From the NCBI GenBank assembly GCA_030426085.1, contig JAUHYW010000004.1, positions 62,001 to 126,000 of the forward strand: a stretch of DNA of 64,000 bases, given 5' to 3'. The stretch comes from a bacterium (GTDB lineage Bacteria > Myxococcota_A > Bradymonadia > UBA7976 > UBA1532). Positions 44,612 to 59,600 of the stretch are shown here, piece by piece. A program made the position numbers and the translations under genes. Position 1 is the first letter of the stretch. Each line of letters begins with the position of its first letter. Below the pieces are notes generated by a model. The model did not search any database and was not told the DNA's origin. It saw nothing but the letters and a program-made list of their open reading frames with translations.

Positions 44612-45409
44612 TCAGCCGCGCGGGCAGCCCAGCTTCGCGGCCACGGCGTCGACGACCGCGAGCTTCGCCGCCCGCGCGGGGCCCGGCGGCAGCCTGGCTC
44701 GGGCCCGGACCAGCGCGGCGCACGCCTCGGGGCCCCGGCCCAGCGCGCCGAGCACCGCCGCTCGCTGAACCTCGACCGCCGGGTGATCGGGATCGGCGGC
44801 CGCGGCGCGCCGGAGCAACGCCAGCGCGTCGGCCGGCGGGCGGGCCCGGGCCCGATGCAGCCAGCCCTCGGCCCGGAAGCGGGCGGTCTCGGCGGTCCAT
44901 CGGGCCAGGGGCAGCGTCGGATGCGCCCCGGCGGGGTGGATCGGCAGGAGCAGCACCAGCCCCCCGGTCCAGCGGTCGGCGAAGGTGGCCCGGTCCAGCC
45001 GGCGGATACCGGGCGCGGCCGGGTCGAGCACCCGCCAGCCGTCGGCGTCGTAGCCCCGGACCACCAGCGCGTGGGTCGCCGGGCCGTCCTTCACGACGGC
45101 GATGGCCGGCAGCCCGGCGTCGATCACCGCCCGCAGCGCGGCGGCGTCGGCCTGCACCACGAGGCCGCTCAGGCCGTGGCCGGGCAGCGCCTCGATCAGA
45201 TCGAGCCAGGCGATGCCGTCGGCGTGCACCGGCAGCGCCCGGACCAGCGGCTTCAGCGCCAGCCCGCGCCCGTGGAACCGCCCGACCATCACCGCCGCCG
45301 CCGCCGCGCACCACGGGGCCCGCTGCTGCTCGACGTAGGGCACGCCCTCGATGAGCGTCGGGGCGGCGCCGGGGGGCAGGGCCAGCGCCAGCGCCAGCAG
45401 CGCGATCAT
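44612..45409 (-). CDS. C39-like cysteine peptidase domain protein with TPR-like tail
   Basis: The 265-residue protein has a signal peptide, a papain-like C39 fold with the catalytic Cys in QQRAPWCAAAAAVM, and His and Asp in THALVVRGYDADGWRVLDP. A helical TPR-like C-terminal third follows. C39 domains usually process double-glycine leaders, but stand-alone secreted ones have other unknown roles. ATG 45409 overlaps the stop of the upstream TPR gene (ATGA), so the two are coupled. Confidence 0.8.
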   Translation of the reverse strand: MIALLALALALPPGAAPTLIEGVPYVEQQRAPWCAAAAAVMVGRFHGRGLALKPLVRALPVHADGIAWLDLIEALPGHGLSGLVVQADAAALRAVIDAGLPAIAVVKDGPATHALVVRGYDADGWRVLDPAAPGIRRLDRATFADRWTGGLVLLLPIHPAGAHPTLPLARWTAETARFRAEGWLHRARARPPADALALLRRAAAADPDHPAVEVQRAAVLGALGRGPEACAALVRARARLPPGPARAAKLAVVDAVAAKLGCPRG

Positions 45410-46929
45410 CGGGGGCAGGCGGCGCCGCCGTGGCGGGCGCAGAGGCGCTCGAGCGTGGCGCAGGCGGTCGCGTCGCCGCCTCTGCACCGGGGCTGCACCT
45501 CGCCCCGCAGGCGGGTGAGCACCGCCTGGCTGTCGGCCCGCCGGCCGCGGGCGGCGTACATCTCGGCCAGCGCCTCGGGCAGCGCGGTGCCCCGGGGGTC
45601 GATGTCGGCGAAGAGGGCCCAGGCGGCGTCCAGCCGGCGGCGGTCGTGATCGGTCCACGCCCGGACGAGGTCGATGCGCGCCTCGCGGTTCAGGTACGCC
45701 CGGGCCCGGTCGGCGGGGTGGTCGGGGCGGGCGTCGGCGGTGTCGGCCAGCACCCGCTTCAGCGCGCCGAGCGCGGCGGCGGCCCGGCCCCGGCGGATGG
45801 CGCTCCAGGCCAGCAGGTAGCGGGCGTAGGGCGCCGTCGAGGCGCCCCGGTGGTCGGTGAGCAGCCGGCGCAGCGCGGTCTCGGCGAAGTCGTAGCGCCC
45901 CTCGTCGAAGAACATCACCCCCAGCAGCAGCCGGCCGTCGGCGACCCGGTCGGGGTGGCGGGTGGCCAGCCGCTCCAGGGTGGCCCGGGCGGCCTCGCGG
46001 TCGCCGAGCATGCGCTGGCCGTCGGCGATGGCCAGCAGCCCCTCGGCGGTGCGCCCGGCGGCCGGGGCGTCGACCGCGTGCGACAGCATCTCGACCGCGA
46101 TGTGGGCCGACCCGCCGGCGTCCCGGATCCGGGCCGTGCGGGCGGCGACGCAGGCCGCCCGGGCCCCGGCGTCGGCCGCCCGGGCGAGGCAGCGGTCCTC
46201 GTCTTCGAAGGCGGCGATCTGCTCGGCGAGCGCGAACCGCCACGCCAGCAGCCCCCGCCGCTCGAGCAGCTCGACCCGGTTGGAGGCGCCGCCGTCGAGC
46301 AGCCCGGCCAGCTCGGTGTCGAGGCGGGTCCAGGCGGCCCGGTCGATGTCCAGGGGCTCCCGGGCGAGGAAGAGCGCCGGCGGCAGGCGGGGCTCGCTGC
46401 GCAGCTCGACCCGGCCCGGCGCGATGGGCGGGGGGCGGATGGCGGCCCGCTGCACCGCGCCCGCCGGGCCGCCGATCCGGGCGGTCAGGGCCCCGGCGGC
46501 GGCCTCGAGCGGGGCCTCGAGCGCGGCGACCTCGGGCGCGCCGGCCCGCTCGCTGGCCAGCAGCGCGCCGGAGCGGGTGGCGTGCAGCCGCAGCAGGATG
46601 CGCAGAGCCCCGGCGAAGTCGACGATCTCGCCGCTGATCACGAAGTCGACCCCCAGCCGGCGGCCGGTCTCGACCTCGCAGTCGCCCGCGCACGCGGCCA
46701 GCTCGGCGCCCGGGGGCAGCAGCTCGACGATGTTCTCCCGGGTGAGCACGAAGAGGTCGCCCCGGGCCCCGGCCACCCCCCGCACGAGGTCGGTGAGGTA
46801 GTCGGCCTCGGCGGGCTTCAGGTCGGCCCGGGTCCGCAGCTCGAGCACCGCCACCCGGGGCGGGGCGGCGGCGAGCGCGGTGGGCAGCAGCAGCAGGATC
46901 AGGGCGAGCAGCGGGGTCGGGCGGCGCAT
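45406..46929 (-). CDS. Exported TPR protein with N-terminal CsgG/FlgO-like fold
   Basis: The 507-residue protein has a signal peptide and an N-terminal mixed domain (VAVLELRTRADL, VLTRENIVELL, CAGDCEVETGRRLGVDFVISGEI) of a type common in myxobacterial exported proteins. About 300 residues of tetratricopeptide-like helices follow (LLLGVMFFDEGRYDFAETAL, AEMYAARGRRADSQAVL). A conserved Cys pair lies in the first domain and others at the C-terminus. It is coupled to the C39-like gene and may be its scaffold. Function unknown. Confidence 0.75.
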   Translation of the reverse strand: MRRPTPLLALILLLLPTALAAAPPRVAVLELRTRADLKPAEADYLTDLVRGVAGARGDLFVLTRENIVELLPPGAELAACAGDCEVETGRRLGVDFVISGEIVDFAGALRILLRLHATRSGALLASERAGAPEVAALEAPLEAAAGALTARIGGPAGAVQRAAIRPPPIAPGRVELRSEPRLPPALFLAREPLDIDRAAWTRLDTELAGLLDGGASNRVELLERRGLLAWRFALAEQIAAFEDEDRCLARAADAGARAACVAARTARIRDAGGSAHIAVEMLSHAVDAPAAGRTAEGLLAIADGQRMLGDREAARATLERLATRHPDRVADGRLLLGVMFFDEGRYDFAETALRRLLTDHRGASTAPYARYLLAWSAIRRGRAAAALGALKRVLADTADARPDHPADRARAYLNREARIDLVRAWTDHDRRRLDAAWALFADIDPRGTALPEALAEMYAARGRRADSQAVLTRLRGEVQPRCRGGDATACATLERLCARHGGAACPR

Positions 46930-46985
46930 GCCCCGAGCGTGGCACGAAGCGGGCGGCGGGCACCAGACGCCCCCGCGGGGCCCGG

Positions 46986-47024
46986 CCCACGGCGCCGTGG
47001 GGGGGATCCCCCGTAGCGGGGGGC
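46986..47024. promoter_or_regulatory. Cluster of palindromes upstream of a sigma-54-like promoter
   Basis: CCCACGG (46986-46992) faces CCGTGGG (46995-47001); a GGGGGATCCCCC palindrome overlaps its end, and CCCCG-TAG-CGGGG follows. The group is about 40-80 bases upstream of a sigma-54-like promoter, where activators of that class bind. Confidence 0.4.
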
Positions 47025-47065
47025 GGATCGGCCCGAAACCCAGTGTTCATGAGGGCTCCGAGCGG

Positions 47066-47081
47066 TGGCACACCGTCTGCA
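47066..47081 (+). promoter_or_regulatory. Sigma-54-like promoter for the receiver/TSP3 genes
   Basis: TGGCACACCGTCTGCA has GG and GC separated by exactly 10 bases and matches TGGCAC and TGCA. It lies 50 bases before the receiver-gene ATG. Confidence 0.5.
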
Positions 47082-47130
47082 ATACGTCCGGGTGCCGCGC
47101 CGCCCGCGGCGATCATCACGGAGGGGTCCC

Positions 47131-47550
47131 ATGTTCGTCGACGTCATCCTGCTCGAGTCCGACATCCAGGACGCGCTGCTCGCCCGCCTGCGCCTGCGGC
47201 GGCTGCCGGGCATGCGCTGTCGGGTGCGCCACGTCGCCCGCATGAGCGACCTGCCCCGGGCGATCGAGCTGTGCCAGCCGGCGCTCGTCATCATGGATCT
47301 GCTGCTGCCCGAGGTCTGGGGCTCACTGGCCGTGGCCCGGGTGCAGTCGATCGCCCCCTGGGTGCCGGTGATGGTCATGAGCGCGTTCGACGCCCCCGGG
47401 CTCGACGCGGAGCTCGACCGGCTGGCGCCCGCCGCCCGCCTGCGCAAGTCCGACGACGACTACGCCCGGCTGCCGAGCGTGGTCGCCGACATCCTGCGCG
47501 AGGGCTACGTCGGCGCCGAGCGGGTCCAGCCCTGGCCGCTGAGCGCCTGA
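47131..47550 (+). CDS. Stand-alone response-regulator receiver-like protein
   Basis: The 139-residue protein has a receiver fold: VILLESD at beta 1, LVIMDLLLPE with the probable phosphoacceptor Asp, VMVMSAF with the Thr/Ser-equivalent, and LRKSDDD with the conserved Lys. There is no output domain, so it would signal through protein contact. GGAGG is six bases before the ATG. It is followed after 51 bases by the giant TSP3 gene, probably on the same transcript. Confidence 0.8.
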   Translation: MFVDVILLESDIQDALLARLRLRRLPGMRCRVRHVARMSDLPRAIELCQPALVIMDLLLPEVWGSLAVARVQSIAPWVPVMVMSAFDAPGLDAELDRLAPAARLRKSDDDYARLPSVVADILREGYVGAERVQPWPLSA

Positions 47551-47601
47551 GCCCGGGGCGTCCGCCCGCATCCAAAACACATTCTCCCGAGGTCCGCCGC
47601 C

Positions 47602-53163
<5,562 letters not shown>

Positions 53164-53171
53164 ACGGCCGC

Positions 53172-53202
53172 GGTTCGTGACCGTCACGCCGGGTCACGAA
53201 CC
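53172..53202. terminator. Perfect 11-bp inverted repeat after the giant gene
   Basis: GGTTCGTGACC (53172-53182), a 9-base gap, and GGTCACGAACC (53192-53202), extendable by one base pair on each side. It is nine bases past the stop codon, so it may be a terminator stem without a T-tract. It also lies about 70 bases upstream of a sigma-54-like promoter, so an activator site is equally possible. Confidence 0.45.
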
Positions 53203-53269
53203 GCCGCCCGCGCCGCCATGCGACCGCCGCGCGGCGCGCCCTCCCCACCGCTCGACCCCCCCGACGTCA

Positions 53270-53285
53270 TGGCACGGCGTTGGCA
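53270..53285 (+). promoter_or_regulatory. Sigma-54-like promoter upstream of the small membrane protein
   Basis: TGGCACGGCGTTGGCA keeps the GG-N10-GC spacing and shares the TGGCACG and TGGCA halves with the copy before the secreted subtilisin. ATG of the next gene is about 130 bases downstream. Confidence 0.45.
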
Positions 53286-53417
53286 ATCCCGACACCCCGA
53301 GGACGGGGGGCCGCGGTGAGGGCCGCAGCCCCGGAGGGAATCGGCCGGATGCCTGCGCACCGAGAATGGGATCGGGCGCGCCATCGGCATCCGGCCGCAG
53401 CGAGGGAACACGACACC

Positions 53418-53861
53418 ATGAACCACTGCATACCCGCCGAGCGAGGCCTCGACCTCGAACCTCGGCGGTCCATCCGACCGCACGCCCGGCTGCGGCTGTG
53501 GGGCGGCATCTTCGCCGCCGGCCTGGCGACCGCCGCCGCCAGCGCCGCCGTGAGCGACCCGGCCACCGCCTCGTTCGCCGTGGGGCTGACGCTGTCGACG
53601 CTGGCGCTCGTCGGCCTCGACCGCGGCCGGGCGACCGCCCGCTTCCGCCCGCGTCGGCGGGCGGTGCAGGCCGCGCACTACGAGGCGTGGCGCGCGTGGG
53701 ACGCCGAGCGCGACCGCTGGTGCCTGCTCGTGCGCCCCCGCAGCCCGCGCACCGCCGACGCGGTCACCGCGCTCGCCGACGCCCGCCGGGCCCTGGCGCT
53801 CGGCCCCGCCTACCACGCCGAGCGCGGGCCCGCCGGCCCCTACTGGGTCTTCGAGGCCTGA
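53418..53861 (+). CDS. Small two-helix membrane protein, 147 residues
   Basis: A basic N-terminus is followed by two adjacent hydrophobic segments (LWGGIFAAGLATAAASAAV and ASFAVGLTLSTLALVGL) and a cytoplasmic C-terminal domain rich in Arg, Ala and Trp. The start ATG 53418 has a GAGGGA element about 12 bases away, longer than ideal. No family recognised. It lies between two TSP3 surface-protein genes, and the shared promoter type suggests co-regulation. Confidence 0.6.
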   Translation: MNHCIPAERGLDLEPRRSIRPHARLRLWGGIFAAGLATAAASAAVSDPATASFAVGLTLSTLALVGLDRGRATARFRPRRRAVQAAHYEAWRAWDAERDRWCLLVRPRSPRTADAVTALADARRALALGPAYHAERGPAGPYWVFEA

Positions 53862-54157
53862 CCCGACCGGGCGACCGCGCCCGACCCCAGCCCGCCGCCG
53901 CAGCGCGGGCGCCCGCCCCGGCGGGCGCCCGCGCGCGCCCGATCCACCTGCCCGACCGCCGCCGCCCCCGCCGCCCCCGTGGGTGATCCCCCACGACCGT
54001 GGGGGGAGATCCCCCGCGAACCCCACCGTCAGCGCCATCGTGTACCGGGTAGCTCCCGAACCTCACACCCGTGACCCGCGAAACGTAGTCGTTACAGGGC
54101 CTCCAAGGCCTCGGCGAGGGCCCCGGATCGGGTCTCTTCAGTCGTCACGAAACAGGT
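53862..54157. other. Intergenic region with strong hairpin upstream of a sigma-54-like promoter
   Basis: No gene is visible here. CCCCCACG (53988-53995), AC, CGTGGGGG (53998-54005) forms a tight hairpin next to two GATCCCCC boxes. It recalls the palindromes before the receiver gene and the subtilisin gene. Confidence 0.45.
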
Positions 54158-54173
54158 TGGCACGGAGCCTGCT
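54158..54173 (+). promoter_or_regulatory. Sigma-54-like promoter for the GE-repeat protein
   Basis: TGGCACGGAGCCTGCT matches TGGCACG-N4-YTGCW, with GG and GC spaced by 10 bases. It lies 130 bases before ATG 54303 and is the best match of four in the window. Confidence 0.55.
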
Positions 54174-54302
54174 AACTCACCGGGCGTGACATGAGGGGCC
54201 GTATCCGAGCCCACGGACAACAACCAGAAACTGCATCGCGCGACCCGATGGCCGCGTGAGCCGAGTCGGCGTCCGCCCCATGGCGCTCGCCGGGAGACCG
54301 AC

Positions 54303-55859
54303 ATGAAACTGCGCACGATCACCACCACCACGCTCGCGGCGCTCGCCGTGCTGCTGCTCGCCCCGGCGAGCGCCTCCGCCAGCCTGGGCAACGCCTTGTG
54401 CGTCCTGCTCGGCGGCGACAGCGACCACGACGGCGTCTGCGACGCCGACGACTGCTGCCCCGATCACCCCGATCCCGACCAGGCGGACGCCGACGGTGAC
54501 GGCATCGGCGACGCCTGCGAGAACGACGACGAGCGCCGGGCGCTGCTCGCGGCCGCCATCCAGCTCTGCCTCGAGCTCGAGCTGGGCGACGCCGACCTCG
54601 ACGGCATCTGTGACGATGTCGACGAGGACCACGACGCCGGCGAGGAAGAGCGCCGCGGGCTGCTCGGCCTCGACCTGACCCTGTGCCTCGAGCTGGGCAT
54701 CGGCGACGTCGACCTCGACGGCATCTGCGACGACGAGGACCGCCACGACGACCCCCCCGGCGAGAACCTCTCGCTCATCGACGTCGCGGCCATGCTGTGC
54801 CTGGAGCTGGAGATCGGCGACGCCGACCTCGACGGCATCTGCGACGACGCGGACGACCACGACGACGGCCTGGTGTCGCTCGACGCCCTGCTGTGCCTCG
54901 AGCTGTCCCTGGGCGACCTCGACCGCGACGGCATCTGCGACGACGCGGACGACGACGACGACGGCGACGGCATCACCGACGACGTCGACCCCTGCCCCTG
55001 CGTGCACGACCCCGACGGCCACCCCTGCGCCCCCGACTTCTGCGACCCCGCGGCGGGCGGCGAGGGCGAGGGCGAAGGCGAGGCCGGCGGCGAGGGCGAG
55101 GGCGAAGGCGAGGCCGGCGGCGAGGGCGAGGGCGAAGGCGAGGCCGGCGGCGAGGGTGAGGGCGAAGGCGAGGCCGGCGGCGAGGGCGAGGGCGAAGGCG
55201 AGGCCGGCGGCGAGGGCGAAGGCGAAGGCGAGGCCGGCGGCGAGGGCGAGGGCGAAGGCGAGGCCGGCGGCGAGGGCGAAGGCGAAGGCGAGGCCGGCGG
55301 TGAGGGCGAGGGCGAAGGCGAGGCCGGCGGTGAGGGCGAGGGCGAAGGCGAGGCCGGCGGCGAGGGCGAGGGCGAGGATCCCCCCGGCGGCCCCAGCCCG
55401 CAGGACCCCGGCCCGGACGCCGACGAGGTGTTCGACCGCGACTTCGACGACGACGGCCTCGACGACACCGAGGAAGAAGCCATCGGCACCGACCCCGAGA
55501 ACCCCGACACCGACGGCGACGGCTGGCTCGACGGCGAAGAGGTCTTCCGCGGCACCGACCCGACCGTGGCCGACGACATCGACCGGGAGAGCCCGGAGGA
55601 TCCGGCCGGCCCCGACGCCGCGCCGCCCGTCGAGGGTCCGGCCGAGCCGCCCGTCGAGGACCGGGCCGGGGACGCCCCCGACCGGGACGACCTCAACCCG
55701 AACGCCCAGCCCGACAAGTTCGCCCAGAAGAGCATCCGGGACACCGACGCGGGGCGCCCCGCGGCCGGCGGCTGCTCGGTCGGCAACCCCGGCAGCGGCG
55801 GTCAGGCGGGCTGGGCCCTGATGCTGCTCGGCCTCGTCGGCCTGCGCCGCCGGCGCTGA
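54303..55859 (+). CDS. TSP3/GE-repeat surface protein with MYXO-CTERM
   Basis: The 518-residue protein has a signal peptide, then Asp/Cys-rich TSP3-like units in which a helical LCLELELGDADLDGICDD phrase recurs about four times. A Gly-Glu repeat (10 full 10-residue units GGEGEGEGEA plus a partial one), GTDP-type TSP3 units and a Pro/Asp-rich linker follow. The C-terminus is a typical MYXO-CTERM: GGCSVGN, hydrophobic helix, RRRR. It is probably Ca-binding and retained at the cell surface after the sorting signal is processed. Expressed from a sigma-54-like promoter. Confidence 0.85.
   Translation: MKLRTITTTTLAALAVLLLAPASASASLGNALCVLLGGDSDHDGVCDADDCCPDHPDPDQADADGDGIGDACENDDERRALLAAAIQLCLELELGDADLDGICDDVDEDHDAGEEERRGLLGLDLTLCLELGIGDVDLDGICDDEDRHDDPPGENLSLIDVAAMLCLELEIGDADLDGICDDADDHDDGLVSLDALLCLELSLGDLDRDGICDDADDDDDGDGITDDVDPCPCVHDPDGHPCAPDFCDPAAGGEGEGEGEAGGEGEGEGEAGGEGEGEGEAGGEGEGEGEAGGEGEGEGEAGGEGEGEGEAGGEGEGEGEAGGEGEGEGEAGGEGEGEGEAGGEGEGEGEAGGEGEGEDPPGGPSPQDPGPDADEVFDRDFDDDGLDDTEEEAIGTDPENPDTDGDGWLDGEEVFRGTDPTVADDIDRESPEDPAGPDAAPPVEGPAEPPVEDRAGDAPDRDDLNPNAQPDKFAQKSIRDTDAGRPAAGGCSVGNPGSGGQAGWALMLLGLVGLRRRR
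55056..55379 (+). repeat. 30-bp tandem repeat coding G-G-E-G-E-G-E-G-E-A
   Basis: Ten full units and one partial unit, nearly identical at the DNA level (differences mostly GAG/GAA and GGC/GGT). The high identity suggests the copy number can change by slippage without shifting the frame. Confidence 0.85.
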
Positions 55860-55869
55860 GCCCTCGGGC

Positions 55870-56514
55870 TCACTGCCCGGTGGCCCAGATCAGGCCCCGG
55901 AAGTCCCCCGCCGCATAGCCCACCGCCGCGTCCTGCGGATACAGCGCCGCCAGCCGGTCCTTCACCGGCGGCGGCAGCCCCTCCTGCGCCCCGTGACACG
56001 TCACGCACAGCCCCCCGACATACAGCGGCTCGACGTAGCCCTTGCCCCCGCCCTCGATGTCGACGACCCGCGGCTTCGCCTGATCCTTGGGCAGCCTGGC
56101 GTACTCGTCGAGCAGCGGCACCAGCCACGGCGCCGGCGCGTTGCCCGGGTTGCGCAGCTTGCGCGAGGTGCGCCCCACCGTCACCCCGGCCTGCGCCGCC
56201 GCGGCGGTGATCGCCGGCGCCTTGGTGTTGCACGCCGTCACCGCCTCCCCGGGGCCTGCCTTCATGGCGGCCTGCAAGGCGCCCATCAGCGTCTTCTTGA
56301 GCGTACCGACCGCCGCCTTGGCCCGGGCCTCGAACGGCTGGGCCTCGGCCGCCGGCGCGGCGGGCTCCGCGGGGGGCGGGGTCTCGGCGGTCTTCTCGGC
56401 CTCGACGGTCTTCGGCGCTTCGGCGGTCTCCTCGGCCTTCGGCGCGTCGGCCTTGTCACAGCCGGCGATGCCCGCGAGGGCGGTGGACAGGATCAGGATG
56501 CGGATCGGCGTCAT
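55870..56514 (-). CDS. Haem-binding lipoprotein of the DUF3365/Tll0287-like family
   Basis: The 214-residue protein has a lipobox (GIAGC), an Ala/Glu/Pro-rich linker, and a domain with VTACNTKAPAITAAAAQ, VGRTSRKLRNPGNAPAPW and a CVTCHGAQ haem-attachment site. These match DUF3365 c-type haem sensor domains. It probably binds one haem in the periplasm and acts in redox sensing or electron transfer. GGGAG lies six bases before the ATG. It is convergent with the GE-repeat gene. Confidence 0.85.
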   Translation of the reverse strand: MTPIRILILSTALAGIAGCDKADAPKAEETAEAPKTVEAEKTAETPPPAEPAAPAAEAQPFEARAKAAVGTLKKTLMGALQAAMKAGPGEAVTACNTKAPAITAAAAQAGVTVGRTSRKLRNPGNAPAPWLVPLLDEYARLPKDQAKPRVVDIEGGGKGYVEPLYVGGLCVTCHGAQEGLPPPVKDRLAALYPQDAAVGYAAGDFRGLIWATGQ

Positions 56515-56622
56515 GAGCGACTCCCGGTCTGAGGTTCCCCGGCGCGATCATACGCCCTCGGCGCCCGATGGCGAGCCCCGGCCCGCTTTCCTTCGCCCCG
56601 GCGCCCGGTTATCGTCCGCGCC

Positions 56623-59600
56623 ATGGCCGATCCGACCCCCGAGTACGACGCCTTCATCAGCTACCCGAGTGGAGACCGAGAGCATGCAGTCAGACTGTTT
56701 GAAGCCCTCCTTGAGCGAGGTTTGAAGGTCTTCTTGGATGCTAAGAATGTGGAACTCCTAGGAGAGGATTGGAGGAAAGAACTCCCTCGATACATATCTC
56801 GGTCCCGTACGCTGGTGGCAATCGTCACCTCGTGTTGGGCGAGCGGGCGCTATAACCAGGATGAGGTAGATATCGCCTGTACGAAACGGGACAATGGTGG
56901 TCCTCCCTACAAAGTCATCCCTGTTCATCTTGAGGAGGGGATCTCACGGTCTCTAGGGATGATGGGGCAAACACCCCTGCATGCATATGACTTGCCGCCG
57001 GATGAGTGGGTTGACCGCTTGGTGGCCGCCATCGGCGCCGGAAACCCTGGGGGCCGCTCTCAGGAGCGAAGCCGGCGTCATAAAGCTGTCGATTCGGCCC
57101 GAAGAGCACTGGCCCTCGCGCGAAGATCCGGCATTGACGAAGAGGGGGCGATCACACGTCTGACGGAAGCCAAACGAGCGCTTAGAGCGGGGGGGCAACT
57201 GTGTGGAGGAGACCTCTTGAGCGAGAGATTTGAGCTAGTCGATTTGGTGGGGGCGGGGGGATTCGGCCAAGTATGGCGCGCTCTGGACACACACGATAAT
57301 CATCGGTGCGTGGCTGTAAAAGTACTGCACTGCCAGTGGGCGGCTGACCGGTCGTATCTCGAGCGTTTCGATAGAGGAGCGAGAAGCATGCGCCGCCTCA
57401 CCCATCCCAATATCGTTCGTGTCCTGGGGGACTGTCAGGAGGATGATGGCTTTCATTTCTTCGCAATGGAGTACATTGCCGGGGAAACCCTGGAACAACG
57501 AATCCAAAGGGGGCAGCCAGAGTCCACAGAGATAGTGAGGGTTATTTCAAGCGTATCACGCGCGCTACACTATGCCCATTCCCAGAACATCGTCCATCGC
57601 GACGTCCACCCAGCCAACATTATCGTTGGCAGCGATGGCGTCGTAAAACTGACCGATTTTGACTTGGTCTTGATGGACGACTCAACTGGCGGAACTCGTA
57701 CCGGGGTAGCTATGGGGCGAGTCTGTTTCGCAGCGCCAGAGACGTGGGAAGGAGCTGACCAAGCAACCTGGAGGGCAGATGTCTACGGATTGGCGATGAC
57801 TGCTGCCTATTGTTGGTACGGTGGCCCCATCGGCCCCACGGAGGTCCTTGACCGTCGCAAGTTCGTGGACCAACTGACGCGCTGCTCCCCTCTTCAGCGA
57901 GACCAAATCTGGAGAGCCTTGGCAGTTGAACCGGCAAAGAGGCACGACTCGATCGAGCAGTTCGGCGAAGCCTTGCGGAATCCAGAATTCGCCTCCAAGT
58001 TGCCCCGCATGGTTCGAGGTGCGAGCCACCGAAAGGGACGCACCAACCCATTGGCGTCCATGGGGGATAGGCTACCCGAGCTAGCTCTTCAGCATCTCAC
58101 GGATAGGTGGGATGGGGAGGACCTCGTCCGGGCGTTGTGTTGCCTCGGAGGCTCGGAGGCTTTGTTGGAAGAAGCCAGAGGGGGCTTGCTGGACTGGGTG
58201 ACGCCAGCCAGGAATACCCTTGAGCTATCATACGTCTTCTATGCCTTGGAGTCTCTGGGGCTAGGTGTCGAGCCGGCTGACTTTTTTCAGCGGGCGGGGC
58301 GGCAAATGCCTGATGAAGGATGGGGGGATTGGGTGCTGGTTAAGGGAGGGGACTTCTCACTTGGAGGCACCCTAAAATTCGACTCCCCCGTCAGGCGCGT
58401 CTCCCTTGACTCATTCCTTGTGTCGCGTCAGTTGGTCACCGTTGAGCAATACATGGGATTCGCTCCAGAGTCTGAGTTGCGCGGGAAGGTGTCTGCCTCA
58501 ACGCCAAGTCGCGCAATGAGCGGTCTCACATGGTGGGAGGTTTTTCTCATGGCGCGCTGGGCGTCGGCGCGTCTTCTCACGGAGGATGAGTGGGAGGTTG
58601 CTTGTCGCGCTGGGAGCAAGTTCCGATACAGCTTCGGCGATGATGCGAGTGAGCTAGAGCGGTACGCATGGTATAACAAGAATGCCTCCGGGGATGTGCA
58701 GAATGTTGGCAAGAAGGCCGCGAATTCATATGGCATATGCGACATGCACGGGCTGCTGTGGGAATGGTGCCAGGACCCAGTCCCTGGGAGCCAGGGGCCT
58801 GGTGCTACCGATGGGAGGATCTTGAGGGGGGGGTGTTACCGTAGCGGAGTAGAAGCACTTCGATGCGCGTATCGTACCAGCAACCGGCCAGGTCAGAGGA
58901 AGAAATGGCGTGGTGCAAGACTCGCACGAAGCACTGAGGCCGATCCGGCTATGGGGCCACTGCAGCGTTCTTCGCACCCCCAACGGGATGAGACGATCGA
59001 GAAGCCAGAGCAACTCGTATTGTTGGGTAACCCGACTAGTACGAGCGAGCGGACCGCCGCATGTGAGCCCAGTGCTCTGTTGATCTCCCGTGCCCTACAC
59101 GATACACCGCCCGCTCAGCGCGCGGCGAGGAGCCCGTCGCGCCAGAGGAGGTCGCGCGTGCCGCGAAAGTCGAGCGGGGGAGCGCCCGAGCCGCGCCAGA
59201 AGGTCTACGAGAAGTACTGGTACTTCGCCGCGAAGCGTCAGGAGATCTTCTATCGCCGCCTCGCCGGCCAGCCGGGCCCGTGGACCCACGATGAGATCTT
59301 GCAGACCTACAAGTTCTGCAACGCGTTTCGGGCCAGCGACCGGGTCTCGCAGTTCCTCATCCGCCACGTCATCTACGGCGACGGGCTGAGCACGGACGCC
59401 GAGGACATCGTCTTCCGCACGCTGCTCTTCCGCTTCTTCAACAAGAACGCGACCTGGGGCGTCTTCACCGACGCCGTCGGCGAGCCGCGGGCGCGCACCT
59501 TCGTGCCGGGCCGCTACAGCGAGGCGCTGAACGCCGAGATGGACCGGGGCAACGTCATCTTCGGCAACGCCTACATGATCGCGCCCCCCGGGCGGGCCTT

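Noticed and set aside
43868-45649. 593-residue plus-strand open frame
   Set aside because: Overlaps the C39-like and TPR genes antisense; low-complexity Arg/Gly/Pro composition without a start signal.
55056-55379. 30-bp direct repeats as CRISPR
   Set aside because: Units are contiguous without spacers and encode an in-frame Gly-Glu linker of a secreted protein.
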